A stretch of 64,000 bases of DNA, taken from the NCBI RefSeq assembly GCF_030345075.1, contig NZ_CP128361.1, positions 372,001 through 436,000 of the forward strand, in the 5' to 3' direction. The stretch comes from Solwaraspora sp. WMMA2065 (lineage in GTDB: Bacteria; Actinomycetota; Actinomycetes; Mycobacteriales; Micromonosporaceae). A program made the translations under genes and the position numbers. Position 1 is the stretch's first letter. Every line of letters begins with the position of its first letter. This document shows positions 1-9,728 of this stretch, piece by piece. The notes below the pieces were generated by a model. It was not told the origin of the DNA. It searched no databases and worked only from the letters and a program-made list of their open reading frames with translations.

Positions 1-2757
1 CACCGCCGGGTCGAGCAGTTCCCGCAGCTCGACCCGGCCGAGCAGCTCACCGAGCAATGTTGAGTCGAGGCTCAGCGCGGCGGCCCGGCGCTCGGCCAGC
101 GGCAGGTCCCCTTCATAGAGGAACGCTCCGACATAGCCGAACAGCAGGGAACGGGCGAACGGTGACGGTCGCGGTGTCTCGACCTCTACCAACCGCAGCC
201 GCCGTGCCGCCAGGTCGCCCATCAGCCCGACCAGCGCCGGCATGTCGAAGACGTCCCGCAGGCATTCCCGCGCCGCCTCCAGGGTGATCGGAAAATCGGT
301 GAACTCCCGGGCCACGTCGAGCAGTTGGGCGGCGCGTTGCCGCTGCTGCCACAGCGGCTGCCGGCGTCGCGGATCCCGGCGTGGCAGCAGCAGCGCCCGG
401 GCGGCGCATTCCCGGAACCGGGCGGCGAACAGGGCCGACCCGCCGACGGCGGTTTCGACGAGCTGGCTGATCTCGTCGCTCTCGAAGGCGACCAGGTCGG
501 CACCGGGTGGTGTGTCGGCCACTTCGGGTAGCCGGATGACGATGCCGTCGTCAGCGGGCAGCACCTGGGCGTCGACGCCGTATCGCTCGGTCAGTCGCTG
601 GCCGATCGCCAGTGCCCACGGCGCGTTCACCTGGGCACCGAAGACGCTGTGCACGACCAGCCGCCAGTCGCCGAGCTCGTCGTGGAACCGTTCGACTACG
701 ACCGTCCGGTCGTCCGGCAGGCTGCGGGCGGCGGCGCGTTGGTCGTCGAGGTAGCGCAGCAGGTTGTCGGCGGCCCAGTCGTCCAGACCGGACGACAGCA
801 GCCCGGCGCGGGCGGCGGTCGGGTCCTGCCGGCCGACCTGGCGCAGCCGGGCGCCCAGCGCACGGCCCAGCTCGACCGGGCGACCGGGTTGGTCGCCTTT
901 CCAGAACGGCATCCGGGCTGCCTGGCCCGGGGCGGGGGTGACCAGCACCCGGTCCGGGGTGATCTCCTCGATCCGCCACGACGTCGCGCCGAGCAGGAAG
1001 ACGTCGCCGACCCGGGACTCGTAGACCATCTCCTCGTCGAGTTCGCCGACCCGCACGGGCCGTTCCGCCCCGGCCAGGAAGACACCGAACAGGCCACGGT
1101 CCGGGATCGTGCCTCCACTGGTGACGGCCAGCCGCTGCGCGCCCGGCCGTCCGGTGAGCAGGTCGGCGTCGCGGTCCCAGACCAGCCGGGGCCGCAGTTC
1201 GGCGAAAGCGGTCGACGGGTACCGACCGGAGAGCATGTCCAGCACCGCGTGCAGCGCCGAGTCGGGCAGGTCGGTGTACGGGGCCGCGCCGCGTACCAGG
1301 GTCGCCAGCGCGTCCACCGGCCAGGGATCGAGCGACACCATGGCGACGATCTGCTGGGCCAGGACGTCGAGTGGGTTGCGCGGGTACCGCAGCTGCTCGA
1401 TGGCGCCGTGGGACATCCGCTCGCTGACCACCGCACAGGCCAGCAGGTCACCACGGTGCTTGGGCAGGATCACCCCGTGCGACAGCGCGCCCACCTGGTG
1501 CCCGGCCCGGCCGATTCGCTGCAGGCCGGCGGCGACGCTCGGCGGTGCCTCGATCTGTACGACGAGGTCGACCGCACCCATGTCGATGCCGAGCTCCAGG
1601 CTGGAGGTGGCGATCACCGCCGGCAGTTGGCCGGACTTCAACGCCTCTTCGATCTGCTGCCGTTCAGAGCGCGACACGCTGCCGTGGTGGGCGCGGGCGA
1701 TCACTGCCGGGGCGCCGTGTGCGGTGTCCGACTGGGCCATGATCTCCGCCGGCATCCGGGTGCTGGACCGCCGGTCGTTGCCGCTGCTGTCGGCGCGGGG
1801 CGGGCCGGACTGCTGGTCCGTGCCGTCCGCCCGGTCTGCGGCGAGTTCGTTGAGCCGGGCGCAGAGCCGTTCCGCCGAGCGCCGGGAGTTGGTGAACACT
1901 ATGGTCGACCGGTGCCGCCGGATCAGGTCGAAGACGCGTTCCTCGACGGCCGGCCAGATCGACCGGCCGGCCGGCGGCGGACCGTCGGCGTCCTCCTGCA
2001 CCGTCTCGCGTTCGTCCAGCTGGTCGAGATCCGGCACCGGCACCTGGACGCTGACCTCGATCGTCTTGGCCGTGGCCGGGGCGACCACCTGCACGGGCTG
2101 ATAGCCACCGAGGAACTGGGCGGTCTCCTCGATCGGCCGGACCGTGGCGGACAGGCCGATCCGCTGGGCGGGCGCCGGCAGCAGCGCGTCCAGCCGCTCC
2201 AGCGACAGCGCCAGATGCGCACCGCGTTTGGTGCCGGCGACCGCGTGCACCTCGTCGACGATGACCGTACGCACGCCGCGCAGCGACTCCCGGGCGGCCG
2301 AGGTGAGCAGCAGGAACAGGGACTCGGGAGTGGTGATGAGGATGTCCGGCGGTTGCCGGAGGAAGCTGCGTCGCTGATCGGCCGGGGTGTCGCCGGTGCG
2401 AATGCCGACGGTCACCTGCGGTGCCGGTGCACCGATGCGGGCGGCGGCTTGGCCGATGCCGACGAGCGGGGTACGTAGGTTGCGGTCGACGTCGACCGCG
2501 AGTGCCTTGAGGGGGCTCAGGTAGAGCACCCGGCACCGCAGCCGCGGATCGTCGGGAGCGGGCGAGCGGGTCAGCTGGTCCAGCGACCACAGGAACGCGG
2601 CGAGGGTCTTGCCGGATCCGGTGGGTGCGACCACCAGGGCGTGCCGGCCGTCGCTGATCGCCTCCCACGCGCCGGTCTGCGCGGCGGTGGGCCCGGCGAA
2701 GGCGGCGGAGAACCACTCCCGGGTGGCTGCCCCGAAGCGCTCCAACACCGCGGTCAT
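1..2757 (-). CDS. lhr: Lhr-type ATP-dependent helicase, N-terminal 919 residues (partial)
   Basis: Superfamily 2 DNA helicase of the Lhr (large helicase-related) family, a DNA repair helicase translocating 3'-5' on single-stranded DNA. The start ATG is at 2757 and the frame stays open to base 1, so the C-terminal part lies outside the window. Seen in order: Walker A APTGSGKT (residues 44-51), DEVH box (VDEVHAVAGTKRG), motif III LSAT, then the second RecA lobe with TSSLELGIDMG and motif VI QRIGRAGHQ, followed by the start of the winged-helix/Lhr-specific region. These are the hallmarks of Lhr rather than RecQ or DEAD-box RNA helicases. Full-length members have about 1500 residues, so about 60 percent is present. 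It is divergent from the small gene at 2944. No defect is seen. Confidence 0.93.
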   Translation of the reverse strand, partial: MTAVLERFGAATREWFSAAFAGPTAAQTGAWEAISDGRHALVVAPTGSGKTLAAFLWSLDQLTRSPAPDDPRLRCRVLYLSPLKALAVDVDRNLRTPLVGIGQAAARIGAPAPQVTVGIRTGDTPADQRRSFLRQPPDILITTPESLFLLLTSAARESLRGVRTVIVDEVHAVAGTKRGAHLALSLERLDALLPAPAQRIGLSATVRPIEETAQFLGGYQPVQVVAPATAKTIEVSVQVPVPDLDQLDERETVQEDADGPPPAGRSIWPAVEERVFDLIRRHRSTIVFTNSRRSAERLCARLNELAADRADGTDQQSGPPRADSSGNDRRSSTRMPAEIMAQSDTAHGAPAVIARAHHGSVSRSERQQIEEALKSGQLPAVIATSSLELGIDMGAVDLVVQIEAPPSVAAGLQRIGRAGHQVGALSHGVILPKHRGDLLACAVVSERMSHGAIEQLRYPRNPLDVLAQQIVAMVSLDPWPVDALATLVRGAAPYTDLPDSALHAVLDMLSGRYPSTAFAELRPRLVWDRDADLLTGRPGAQRLAVTSGGTIPDRGLFGVFLAGAERPVRVGELDEEMVYESRVGDVFLLGATSWRIEEITPDRVLVTPAPGQAARMPFWKGDQPGRPVELGRALGARLRQVGRQDPTAARAGLLSSGLDDWAADNLLRYLDDQRAAARSLPDDRTVVVERFHDELGDWRLVVHSVFGAQVNAPWALAIGQRLTERYGVDAQVLPADDGIVIRLPEVADTPPGADLVAFESDEISQLVETAVGGSALFAARFRECAARALLLPRRDPRRRQPLWQQRQRAAQLLDVAREFTDFPITLEAARECLRDVFDMPALVGLMGDLAARRLRLVEVETPRPSPFARSLLFGYVGAFLYEGDLPLAERRAAALSLDSTLLGELLGRVELRELLDPAV

Positions 2758-2943
2758 CGCTGTCCCTCCATCGGTCCGTCCGGCTGCCAGCGTGAACCAT
2801 CCTGCCCGCCGGGTACGACGAAGCTGGGCCGTCCGAGCGACCGAATCCCACAAATTCGGGTGAGACCGGCAGGTCTGGCTTGCCCGACTTAGTAGTTATG
2901 GAGTAACTTTCTGTCATCGTCCGATCTCTCAAGGAGTACCCCC

Positions 2944-3285
2944 ATGCCCGTTGTCGAGCGCGGCCTCCACCACGACACGGAGGTGCTTCTCCGGAAGGTG
3001 GACGGCCTGGTGGCCCTGCTGCGGCTGCGGCACCACCGGCTCGACCCAGTGGCGGTGGACCGGTTCGCCGACACCCTGCGGGCCCTGGTCGTCGACAGCG
3101 GATCGGCGAGCGCCGCCGACCGGGCGCGGGTACGCGCCACCGTGCATTACCACATGCTGTTGGCCAGCCGACGAGGTCGGCTGCCGCTCGCCGACGTGCC
3201 CGCACCCGCCGGACCGGCGACGCCGGCCCGCCCGGCGATGCCCGCCACGCCGACGACGGCTCCCACCGAACCAGCCGGCACATGA
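2944..3285 (+). CDS. Small hypothetical protein, 113 aa
   Basis: Not recognised. The ATG follows a strong ribosome binding site (AAGGAG, 8 nt upstream), which supports real expression. The first 80 residues look helical and charged (EVLLRKVDGLVALLRLRHHR, then a second helix rich in Ala and Arg); the last 30 are a low-complexity Pro-Ala-Thr tail. There is no signal peptide, membrane segment or cysteine. The gene stands alone between the divergent helicase and the next small gene. Upstream, at 2894-2908, an inverted repeat AGTTA-N5-TAACT could be an operator. Probably a soluble cytoplasmic protein of unknown role. Confidence 0.7.
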   Translation: MPVVERGLHHDTEVLLRKVDGLVALLRLRHHRLDPVAVDRFADTLRALVVDSGSASAADRARVRATVHYHMLLASRRGRLPLADVPAPAGPATPARPAMPATPTTAPTEPAGT

Positions 3286-3286
3286 C

Positions 3287-3304
3287 GGTAACCGTACGGT
3301 AACC
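3287..3304 (+). promoter_or_regulatory. Tandem GGTAACC direct repeat, possible operator
   Basis: Two copies of GGTAACC (3287-3293 and 3298-3304) lie 11 bp apart, one helical turn, in the intergenic region upstream of the small secreted protein gene. The spacing would place two protein subunits on one face of the helix. No regulator is known for it; the function is a guess. Confidence 0.3.
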
Positions 3305-3451
3305 ACCGAATCCGCTGTGATCGCTTACCATCCAAAGTCCGGAATCCGGCGACGCCCAGGCCCGGCCACCGCCAGGCAGGCACGGCCAGCCAGGCAGCCG
3401 TCACCGAAAGACCGGTAGGCTGGCGGGGATCGACAGCGGAGGGGGGCACGG

Positions 3452-3898
3452 ATGGCACAGCTGCGCCACCTCCCGGCTCCGCGCAGGATCGCCGTCGTCC
3501 TACTCGTCCTGCTCACCGTCACCGCCGTGCACGGTGCCGCCTCGGTCGCCGTACCGGCCGTCGCCGTCGCCGCCGGGCCGGCCTCCATCGGAGCCACGCT
3601 GCTGCACCAGACCGTCTCGCCCGGTGGTCGCAACTGCGTCGACGACGCCGACCACCGGCAGCAGCAGAGCATGTCGGCCCGGCCCGGCCCAGCCGGTGAC
3701 GACCACGGCACACCGACCGGTACCGTCACCACGCCAACCTGGTCCGCCGCGCCATCCGCCACCGGCCGGGCCGCCCGGTCGTCGGCCGCTGGTCCGCTCC
3801 TGCGCCGCGGGACGCTGCCCTGCTCCAGCCGGGCACCACCCGACCGGCTGGCCGCGCAGCTGACCACCGCGGCGGCGCACCTGCCCATTCCCGACTGA
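3452..3898 (+). CDS. Small secreted or membrane-anchored hypothetical protein, 148 aa
   Basis: Not recognised as a family. The ATG is preceded by GGAGGGG 7 nt upstream. Residues about 10-40 form a basic start followed by a long hydrophobic Ala/Val segment (IAVVLLVLLTVTAVHG then AVPAVAVAAG), a signal peptide or membrane anchor. The remainder is polar and low in complexity (Ser, Thr, Ala, Pro, Gly), with two cysteines (in GRNCVDD and LPCSSR) that could form one disulfide outside the cell. It ends about 180 bp before the Mrp antiporter operon and is not obviously coupled to it. The 3899-4080 gap shows no feature besides the ribosome binding site of mrpA. Confidence 0.6.
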   Translation: MAQLRHLPAPRRIAVVLLVLLTVTAVHGAASVAVPAVAVAAGPASIGATLLHQTVSPGGRNCVDDADHRQQQSMSARPGPAGDDHGTPTGTVTTPTWSAAPSATGRAARSSAAGPLLRRGTLPCSSRAPPDRLAAQLTTAAAHLPIPD

Positions 3899-4080
3899 GC
3901 CGGGCCACCGACCCGGCGGAGTCCGGGGCCGGCCGGCCCGAGCCTCCGCCACCTCCACGTCACCCCCTGCGCCACGGCCGCGACGCGCCGTCCGGCGTTC
4001 CTCACCCGCCGGGCCGGCGAGCCCGGCAACGGACCCGTGCCGGCGCGCGGGCCCGCGACGATACCTACCTGGAGCCATGC

Positions 4081-7029
4081 GTGCTGGTACTGCTCATCGT
4101 CCACCTGGCGACGGCGCTCGTGGCGCCGGCGCTGGTCCGCTGGTGGGGTCCGCGTGCCTGCTACCTGCTGGCCGCCGCGCCCGGCGCCGCCGCCGGCTGG
4201 GCACTGGCCAACACCGGTGCGGTACGCGACGGTGCCACGCTCGACGAGACGTACCGGTGGGTGCCGCAGCTCGGCCTCGACCTGGCGTTTCGGGTGGGCA
4301 CCCTGTCCTGGCTCATGGTGCTGCTGGTCGGCGGCGTCGGAGCCCTGGTCCTGATCTACTGCGCCCGCTACTTCGCGCCGGGTGAGCCCGGGCTCGGCCG
4401 CTTCACCGCGAACTTCGTCGGATTCGCCGGAGCCATGCTCGGTCTGGTCCTCGCCGACGACCTGATCCTGCTCTACGTCTTCTGGGAGCTGACCACCGTC
4501 TTTTCCTACCTGCTGATCGGCCATCATCCGGAGAAGCGGGCCAGCCGCCGGGCCGCCGCCCAGGCGCTGATCATGACCACCCTGGGCGGCCTGGCCATGC
4601 TCGTCGGGTTCATCATGCTCGGTGAGCAGGCCGGCACCTACCGCTGGTCGCAGATCGCGGCCGGCCCGCAGCCGGCAGGCGGCTACCTGGCCGTCGCGCT
4701 GGTGCTGGTCCTCGTCGGCGCGCTGTCCAAGTCGGCGATCTTCCCATTCAGTTTCTGGCTGCCCTCGGCGATGGCCGCGCCCACCCCGGTCAGCGCCTAC
4801 CTGCACGCCGCCGCCATGGTGAAGGCCGGCATCTACCTGGTCGCCCTGCTGTCACCGGTGTACGCGGGCAACCCCTGGTGGTACTGGCTGATCGTCACCA
4901 CCGGCACCGCCACCATGCTGGTCGGCGGCTGGGCGGCGCTGCGCCAGACCGACCTCAAGCTGCTGCTGGCGTACGGGACCGTGAGCCAGCTCGGCTTGCT
5001 GGTGTTGGTGACCGGCGCGGGCGAACGCGCCCCGGCGTTGGCCGGGGCGACGATGCTGCTCGCTCACGCCCTGTTCAAGGCGACCCTGTTCCTGGTGGTC
5101 GGCATCGTCGACCGGTGCGCCGGCACCCGCGACCTCACCGAGCTGAGCGGGCTGGGTCGACGGATGCCGGCGGTCGCCGTGGCCGCCACACTCGCCGCCG
5201 CGTCGATGGCCGGGGTGCCGCCGCTGCTTGGCTTCGTCGGCAAGGAGGCGGTGCTGGAGGCGTTCGCACCGGACCCGGTCGTGTTGGCGCTGATCGTCCT
5301 CGGCTCGGTGCTCACCACCGCGTACAGCGCCCGGTTCATCTGGGGCGCGTTCGCCGGCAAGCCCGGTCGGGAGCCGACCACCGCCGCGTCGGTCGGCCCG
5401 GTGTTCGTGCTGCCGGCCGGCGTACTGGCGCTGCTCGGCCTGCTGCTCGGTCCGGCGGCCGGCGTCGTCGACACGGTGCTCACTCCGTACGCCGGACTGT
5501 TCGGCCCGGGTGACTACCACCTGGCGCTGTGGCACGGATTCACCCCCGCACTGGGGTTGTCCCTGGTCGCGCTCGTCGGCGGCGCCGCGCTGTTCCTGGC
5601 CCGGGAGCGGGTGGCCGCCGTGCAGCGGCGGCTGCGGGCCCCGACCGACGGGGCGACCAGTTACGCCCAGGCGACCCACCTGCTCGACCGGATATCGGTG
5701 GAGGTCACCGGTGCCACCCAGCGCGGGTCGCTGCCGCAGTACCTCGGCATCATCCTGCTGGTGCTGGTCACCGTGCCCGGTGGGGCGCTGCTGGTGACCC
5801 GCCCATGGACCGGGCAGTGGCGCTGGTACGACACGCCGGCGCAGATCGGGGTGGCCGCCGTCCTGGTGGTCGCCGCGATCGCCACGGTCCGGGCACAACG
5901 CCGGCTGAAGGCCGTCATCCTGGCCGGGGTGACCGGGTACTGCACCGCGTTGATGTTCGTCCTGCACGGCGCGCCCGACCTGGCGCTCACCCAGTTCCTC
6001 GTCGAGACGATCACCATCGTGGTGTTCGTCCTGGTGGTCCGTCGCTTGCCGATCTACTTCTCGGAACGTCCACTGCGCTCCAGCCGGTACGCACGGATCG
6101 CCCTCGGGGTCGTCGTCGGTGTGGTGATGGCCGGCATGGCGATGGCGGCGGTCGGCAACCGGGACGCGGCACCCGTCTCGGCGGCCTACCCCGAACAGGC
6201 GGTGGAATACGGCGGCGGGCGCAACGTGGTGAACGTGACACTGGTCGACATCCGGGCCTGGGACACCATGGGGGAGATCTCGGTGCTGGTCGTCACGGCG
6301 ACCGGCGTGGCCAGCCTGGTGTTCCTGCGGCCGCGTACCGGGCCGGGTCCCCGCCGGGTCGGCGCCGCGACCGCAGCCGGCCACGGTGGCCGGCCGGGCG
6401 GCCCGTCACCGCCGGCCCGGTCCCGGCGCCAACGGATCTGGCTGCGGGGCGGCGCTACCCAGACCGCGCGGGGCCGGTCGATCATCTTCGAGGTGGTCAC
6501 CCGGCTGCTGTTCCACGCCATCCTGGTGTACTCGATATTCCTGCTCTTCTCCGGCCACAACGCACCCGGGGGCGGGTTCGCCGGCGGGCTGGTGGCCGGA
6601 CTGGCACTGGCGGTGCGCTATCTCGCCGGTGGCCGCCACGAACTCAACGAGGCGGCACCGGTGGACGCCGGGCTGGTGCTCGGCGTCGGTCTGTTCCTGG
6701 CGATCGGCGCCGGGCTGAGCCCGATCCTGGTCGGCGCCGACGTGCTGCAGAGCGCCATCGTGGACCTGCACCTGCCGGTGATCGGCGACGTCCACCTGGT
6801 CACCTCGCTCTTTTTCGACGTGGGCGTCTACCTGATCGTGGTGGGCCTGGTCCTGGACATCCTGCGCAGCCTCGGCGCCGAGGTCGACCGGCAGATCGCG
6901 CGGTCCGCCGAGCCGGACGTCGAGGTGGACGACACCCCGCAGGGCGAGCTCGCCACCGCACCGGGTGCCGCCGGCAACGCCACCGCACCGGGTGCCGGCA
7001 GCGACCGGGTCGCCGGAGGAAGGAGCTGA
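4081..7029 (+). CDS. mrpA: Mrp-type Na+/H+ antiporter subunit A fused to subunit B
   Basis: Largest subunit of the multi-protein Mrp cation/proton antiporter in the plasma membrane, related to complex I subunit NuoL. The GTG start (4081) has GGAG upstream. The first 500 residues carry the NuoL/Mrp proton-channel core with the family Lys/Glu residues in transmembrane helices (for example LLYVFWELTTVFSYLLIG and the half-channel region LVLVGALSKSAIFPF). Residues about 570-720 are the MrpA-specific C-terminal module. From about residue 800 an MnhB domain is fused (FHAILVYSIFLLFSGHNAPG), joined by a Pro/Arg-rich linker; no separate mrpB exists, as in many actinobacteria. First gene of the mrpA-C-D-E-F-G operon; extrudes Na+ in exchange for protons and supports pH and salt homeostasis. 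Confidence 0.95.
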   Translation: MLVLLIVHLATALVAPALVRWWGPRACYLLAAAPGAAAGWALANTGAVRDGATLDETYRWVPQLGLDLAFRVGTLSWLMVLLVGGVGALVLIYCARYFAPGEPGLGRFTANFVGFAGAMLGLVLADDLILLYVFWELTTVFSYLLIGHHPEKRASRRAAAQALIMTTLGGLAMLVGFIMLGEQAGTYRWSQIAAGPQPAGGYLAVALVLVLVGALSKSAIFPFSFWLPSAMAAPTPVSAYLHAAAMVKAGIYLVALLSPVYAGNPWWYWLIVTTGTATMLVGGWAALRQTDLKLLLAYGTVSQLGLLVLVTGAGERAPALAGATMLLAHALFKATLFLVVGIVDRCAGTRDLTELSGLGRRMPAVAVAATLAAASMAGVPPLLGFVGKEAVLEAFAPDPVVLALIVLGSVLTTAYSARFIWGAFAGKPGREPTTAASVGPVFVLPAGVLALLGLLLGPAAGVVDTVLTPYAGLFGPGDYHLALWHGFTPALGLSLVALVGGAALFLARERVAAVQRRLRAPTDGATSYAQATHLLDRISVEVTGATQRGSLPQYLGIILLVLVTVPGGALLVTRPWTGQWRWYDTPAQIGVAAVLVVAAIATVRAQRRLKAVILAGVTGYCTALMFVLHGAPDLALTQFLVETITIVVFVLVVRRLPIYFSERPLRSSRYARIALGVVVGVVMAGMAMAAVGNRDAAPVSAAYPEQAVEYGGGRNVVNVTLVDIRAWDTMGEISVLVVTATGVASLVFLRPRTGPGPRRVGAATAAGHGGRPGGPSPPARSRRQRIWLRGGATQTARGRSIIFEVVTRLLFHAILVYSIFLLFSGHNAPGGGFAGGLVAGLALAVRYLAGGRHELNEAAPVDAGLVLGVGLFLAIGAGLSPILVGADVLQSAIVDLHLPVIGDVHLVTSLFFDVGVYLIVVGLVLDILRSLGAEVDRQIARSAEPDVEVDDTPQGELATAPGAAGNATAPGAGSDRVAGGRS

Positions 7030-7030
7030 C

Positions 7031-7516
7031 ATGCCGCCCAACATCGTGCTCGTCCTGGTCGTCGGGGTGCTCTTCGCCGCCGGCGTCACCCTGTTGCTGG
7101 AACGCAGTCTCACCCGGGTGGTGCTCGGGGTGATCCTGCTCGGCAACGGGGCCAACCTGCTGATCCTGCTGGGCGGGCGGCCCGGCGGGGCGCCCATCGC
7201 CGAGGTGACCGCCGCCGAGGAGATGAGCGACCCGCTGCCACAGGCGCTCATCCTCACCGCGATCGTGATCACGCTCGGGCTCACCGCGTTCCTGCTCGCC
7301 ATGGCGTACCGCAGCTGGCTGCTCTTCGGCCACGACGAGGTCCAGGACGACCTGGAGGACCGGCTCATCGTTCAGCGCGCCCTCGCCGACCAGGGACCCA
7401 ACGCCGAGGACGATGCCGAGGACAGCGACGACAACGACACCGACCCGATCGACGCGATCGGTGCCCCCCGTACCGCCCCGGCCCGCGCCGGCGATCTCGA
7501 TCGGAGCGACCCGTGA
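7031..7516 (+). CDS. mrpC: Mrp antiporter subunit C
   Basis: Small membrane subunit homologous to NuoK of complex I. The start was set at ATG 7031, directly after the mrpA stop and behind a good ribosome binding site (GGAGGAAGGAGC); longer frames reach back into mrpA and are rejected. Three transmembrane helices are visible (IVLVLVVGVLFAAGVTLLL, VVLGVILLGNGANLLILLGG, ALILTAIVITLGLTAFLLAM) with the NuoK-like Gly-Asn-Gly-Ala-Asn-Leu motif. The C-terminal 50 residues are acidic and cytoplasmic (many Asp/Glu), an extension beyond the usual 110-120 residues. Its TGA overlaps the GTG of mrpD, so the two are translationally coupled. Confidence 0.93.
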   Translation: MPPNIVLVLVVGVLFAAGVTLLLERSLTRVVLGVILLGNGANLLILLGGRPGGAPIAEVTAAEEMSDPLPQALILTAIVITLGLTAFLLAMAYRSWLLFGHDEVQDDLEDRLIVQRALADQGPNAEDDAEDSDDNDTDPIDAIGAPRTAPARAGDLDRSDP

Positions 7517-9159
7517 GCTTCCTGGTGCCGTTGCCGGTGATCGTGCCGCTGCTCGGCGCGGGTATCACCCTGGTGCTGGCCCGGCATCCGCGCGCCCAGC
7601 GGACCACCAGCGTCGCCGCCCTCACCGTCACCTTCGGCGTCGCGCTCGCCCTGTTGATCACCGCCCACATCGAGGGACCCCAGGTGGTACGGGTGGGTGG
7701 CTGGCCGGTGCCGCTGGGCATCGTGCTGGTCGCCGACCAACTCGCCACCCTGATGCTGGTGGTCTCCACCGCAGTGACGCTGTGCGTACTGCTGTATTCG
7801 ATCGGTGAAGGTCGCGCTGACGGCCGGGAGAGCACACCGGTGGCGATCTACCACCCGACGTACCTGATTCTCACCGCCGGAGTGACCAACGCGTTCCTCT
7901 CCGGGGACCTGTTCAACCTGTACGTCGGGTTCGAGATCCTGCTCGGCGCCAGCTACGTGCTGCTCACCCTGGGCGGCACCGAGGTACGAATCCGGGCCGG
8001 CACGACCTACGTCGTGGTCAGCATCCTCTCCTCGGTCATCTTCCTCACCGCCATCGGGCTGATCTACGCCGCCACCGGCACGGTGAACCTGGCGCAGCTG
8101 GCCGACCGGCTCGACGGACTCCCCGACGACCTGCGGCTGATGCTGCAGCTGATGCTGCTTCTCGCGTTCGGCATCAAGGCCGCCGTCTTCCCGCTGTCGG
8201 CCTGGCTGCCGGACAGCTACCCGACCGCGCCAGCTCCGGTCACCGCCGTCTTCGCCGGTCTGCTGACCAAGGTCGGCGTCTACGCGATCATCCGTACCGA
8301 GACGTTGCTGTTCCCCGGCGGACGCACCCGCGACCTGCTGCTGGTGGTCGCGTTGCTGACCATGGTGGTCGGCATCCTCGGTGCGGTCGCACAGTCGGAC
8401 ATCAAGCGTCTGCTCTCGTTCACCCTGGTCAGTCACATCGGCTACATGCTGTTCGGGATCGCGCTCGGCACCGCTGCCGGACTGGCGGCGGCGATCTTCT
8501 ACGTGGTGCACCACATCACCGTCCAGACCACGCTGTTCCTGGCGACCGGCCTGGTGGAGCGCCGGGGCGGCAGCACCAACCTGGAGCGTCTCGGCGGGTT
8601 GGCCCGAGCCGCGCCGCTGCTCGCCGCGCTGTTCTTTCTGCCCGCGTTGAACCTGGCCGGCATACCACCGTTCTCCGGGTTCCTCGGCAAGCTCGGGTTG
8701 CTGCAGGCCGGGGTCGCCGACGGTGGCCCGCTGGTCTGGGTGGTCGCCGCCGGCGCGGTGGTGACCAGCCTGCTCACCCTGTACGCGGTGACCCGGGTGT
8801 GGAATCTCGCCTTCTGGCGCAAAACCGCACCGCAGGCCACAGCGGGCGGTCCGGCGACGGCACCGGCACCTGCTGCGGCCCCGCAGCCGGCGACCGTGCC
8901 GTCCGCCGCCCGGGCGGTGTCCGGTGTCCGGGTGCCGTCCACCGACTCGGCCTCCACCCCGCTCGCCGCCGACGGCCCGGGGTCGGTGGAACCGATGCCG
9001 CCCCTGCTGGTCGGCGCGACCACCGCACTGGTGCTGCTCGGCCTGGCGCTGACCGTGCTGGCCGGACCGTTGTACCAGATCGGCACCGAGGCGGCGGCCA
9101 ACCTGGTGAGTCGTACGCCGTACGTCGACGCGGTGTTCCCGCAGGGAGGAGCCAGATGA
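7513..9159 (+). CDS. mrpD: Mrp antiporter subunit D
   Basis: NuoN/NuoM-like proton-channel subunit of the Mrp antiporter; with MrpA it forms the ion-translocating core. The GTG start overlaps the mrpC stop (GTGA). About 14 hydrophobic helices are visible, with the conserved core FNLYVGFEILLGASYVLLTL and FGIKAAVFPLSAWLPDSYPT (channel Lys and Pro of the family). An Ala/Pro/Thr-rich loop of about 70 residues (around 440-500), probably cytoplasmic, is inserted before the last helix and is longer than usual. Length 548 versus about 500 for typical members, explained by that loop. Followed by mrpE with an ATGA overlap. Confidence 0.95.
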   Translation: MSFLVPLPVIVPLLGAGITLVLARHPRAQRTTSVAALTVTFGVALALLITAHIEGPQVVRVGGWPVPLGIVLVADQLATLMLVVSTAVTLCVLLYSIGEGRADGRESTPVAIYHPTYLILTAGVTNAFLSGDLFNLYVGFEILLGASYVLLTLGGTEVRIRAGTTYVVVSILSSVIFLTAIGLIYAATGTVNLAQLADRLDGLPDDLRLMLQLMLLLAFGIKAAVFPLSAWLPDSYPTAPAPVTAVFAGLLTKVGVYAIIRTETLLFPGGRTRDLLLVVALLTMVVGILGAVAQSDIKRLLSFTLVSHIGYMLFGIALGTAAGLAAAIFYVVHHITVQTTLFLATGLVERRGGSTNLERLGGLARAAPLLAALFFLPALNLAGIPPFSGFLGKLGLLQAGVADGGPLVWVVAAGAVVTSLLTLYAVTRVWNLAFWRKTAPQATAGGPATAPAPAAAPQPATVPSAARAVSGVRVPSTDSASTPLAADGPGSVEPMPPLLVGATTALVLLGLALTVLAGPLYQIGTEAAANLVSRTPYVDAVFPQGGAR

Positions 9160-9728
9160 GTCCGGTGTCCAGGGCCGCGCGCTGGCGTGCCCAGATCGTC
9201 GCGGTCGCCGCTCTGGTGGTGCTGTGGAACCTGTTCTACGGGCGGTTCTCCGTCGGCAACCTGCTCGGTGGGACGGCCGTCGCGTTGGTGGTGGTCACCG
9301 TCTTCCCGCTGCCGCCGGTCGCCTTCGAGGGCCGGATCCGGCCGCTGGCGGTGCTGCGCTTCCTCGTCCGGTTCGTCGTCGACCTGTTCATCGCGAGCGC
9401 GCAGGTGGCCTGGACCGCCGTCCGGTTTGGGCACACGCCGCGCAGCGCGGTCCTCGCGGTGCGGCTCCGAGTCCGGACGGACCTGAACCTGACCCTCACC
9501 GCGGAGGCGTTGTCGTTGATCCCGGGCAGCCTCATCGTCGAGGCCGACCCGGCCAGCGGCACCCTCTACGTCCACGTGCTCGACGTCGTCGACCACCACG
9601 ACGTCGAGCAGGCCCGGCGGAAGGTGCTGGCGTTGGAGGAGCGGATCGTCCGGGCCGTCGGCTCGGCGGACGACGTGCGTCACCTCGCCGACCCTCGCCC
9701 GGCCGACCATCACGGAGAGAATCGATGA
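9156..9728 (+). CDS. mrpE: Mrp antiporter subunit E
   Basis: Membrane subunit needed for assembly and activity of the Mrp complex. ATG 9156 overlaps the mrpD TGA (ATGA) and has GGGAGGAG upstream. The N-terminal 60 residues contain two or three helices (IVAVAALVVLWNLFYG, LLGGTAVALVVVTVFPLP), followed by the MrpE cytoplasmic domain with the family signature of NLTLTAEALSLIPGSLIVE and the HVLDV strand. Length 190 residues, slightly longer than the usual 160. Part of the tightly overlapped mrp operon. Confidence 0.93.
   Translation: MSPVSRAARWRAQIVAVAALVVLWNLFYGRFSVGNLLGGTAVALVVVTVFPLPPVAFEGRIRPLAVLRFLVRFVVDLFIASAQVAWTAVRFGHTPRSAVLAVRLRVRTDLNLTLTAEALSLIPGSLIVEADPASGTLYVHVLDVVDHHDVEQARRKVLALEERIVRAVGSADDVRHLADPRPADHHGENR

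Noticed and set aside
3325-3331. Many long open frames opposite to or offset from real genes (for example 1664-3331 minus, 3325-4806 minus, 43514-46387 minus, 9532-11802 minus)
   Set aside because: They mirror the strong third-position GC bias of the true genes, contain Arg/Pro/Gly- or Gln/His-rich nonsense and lack family motifs or ribosome binding sites.
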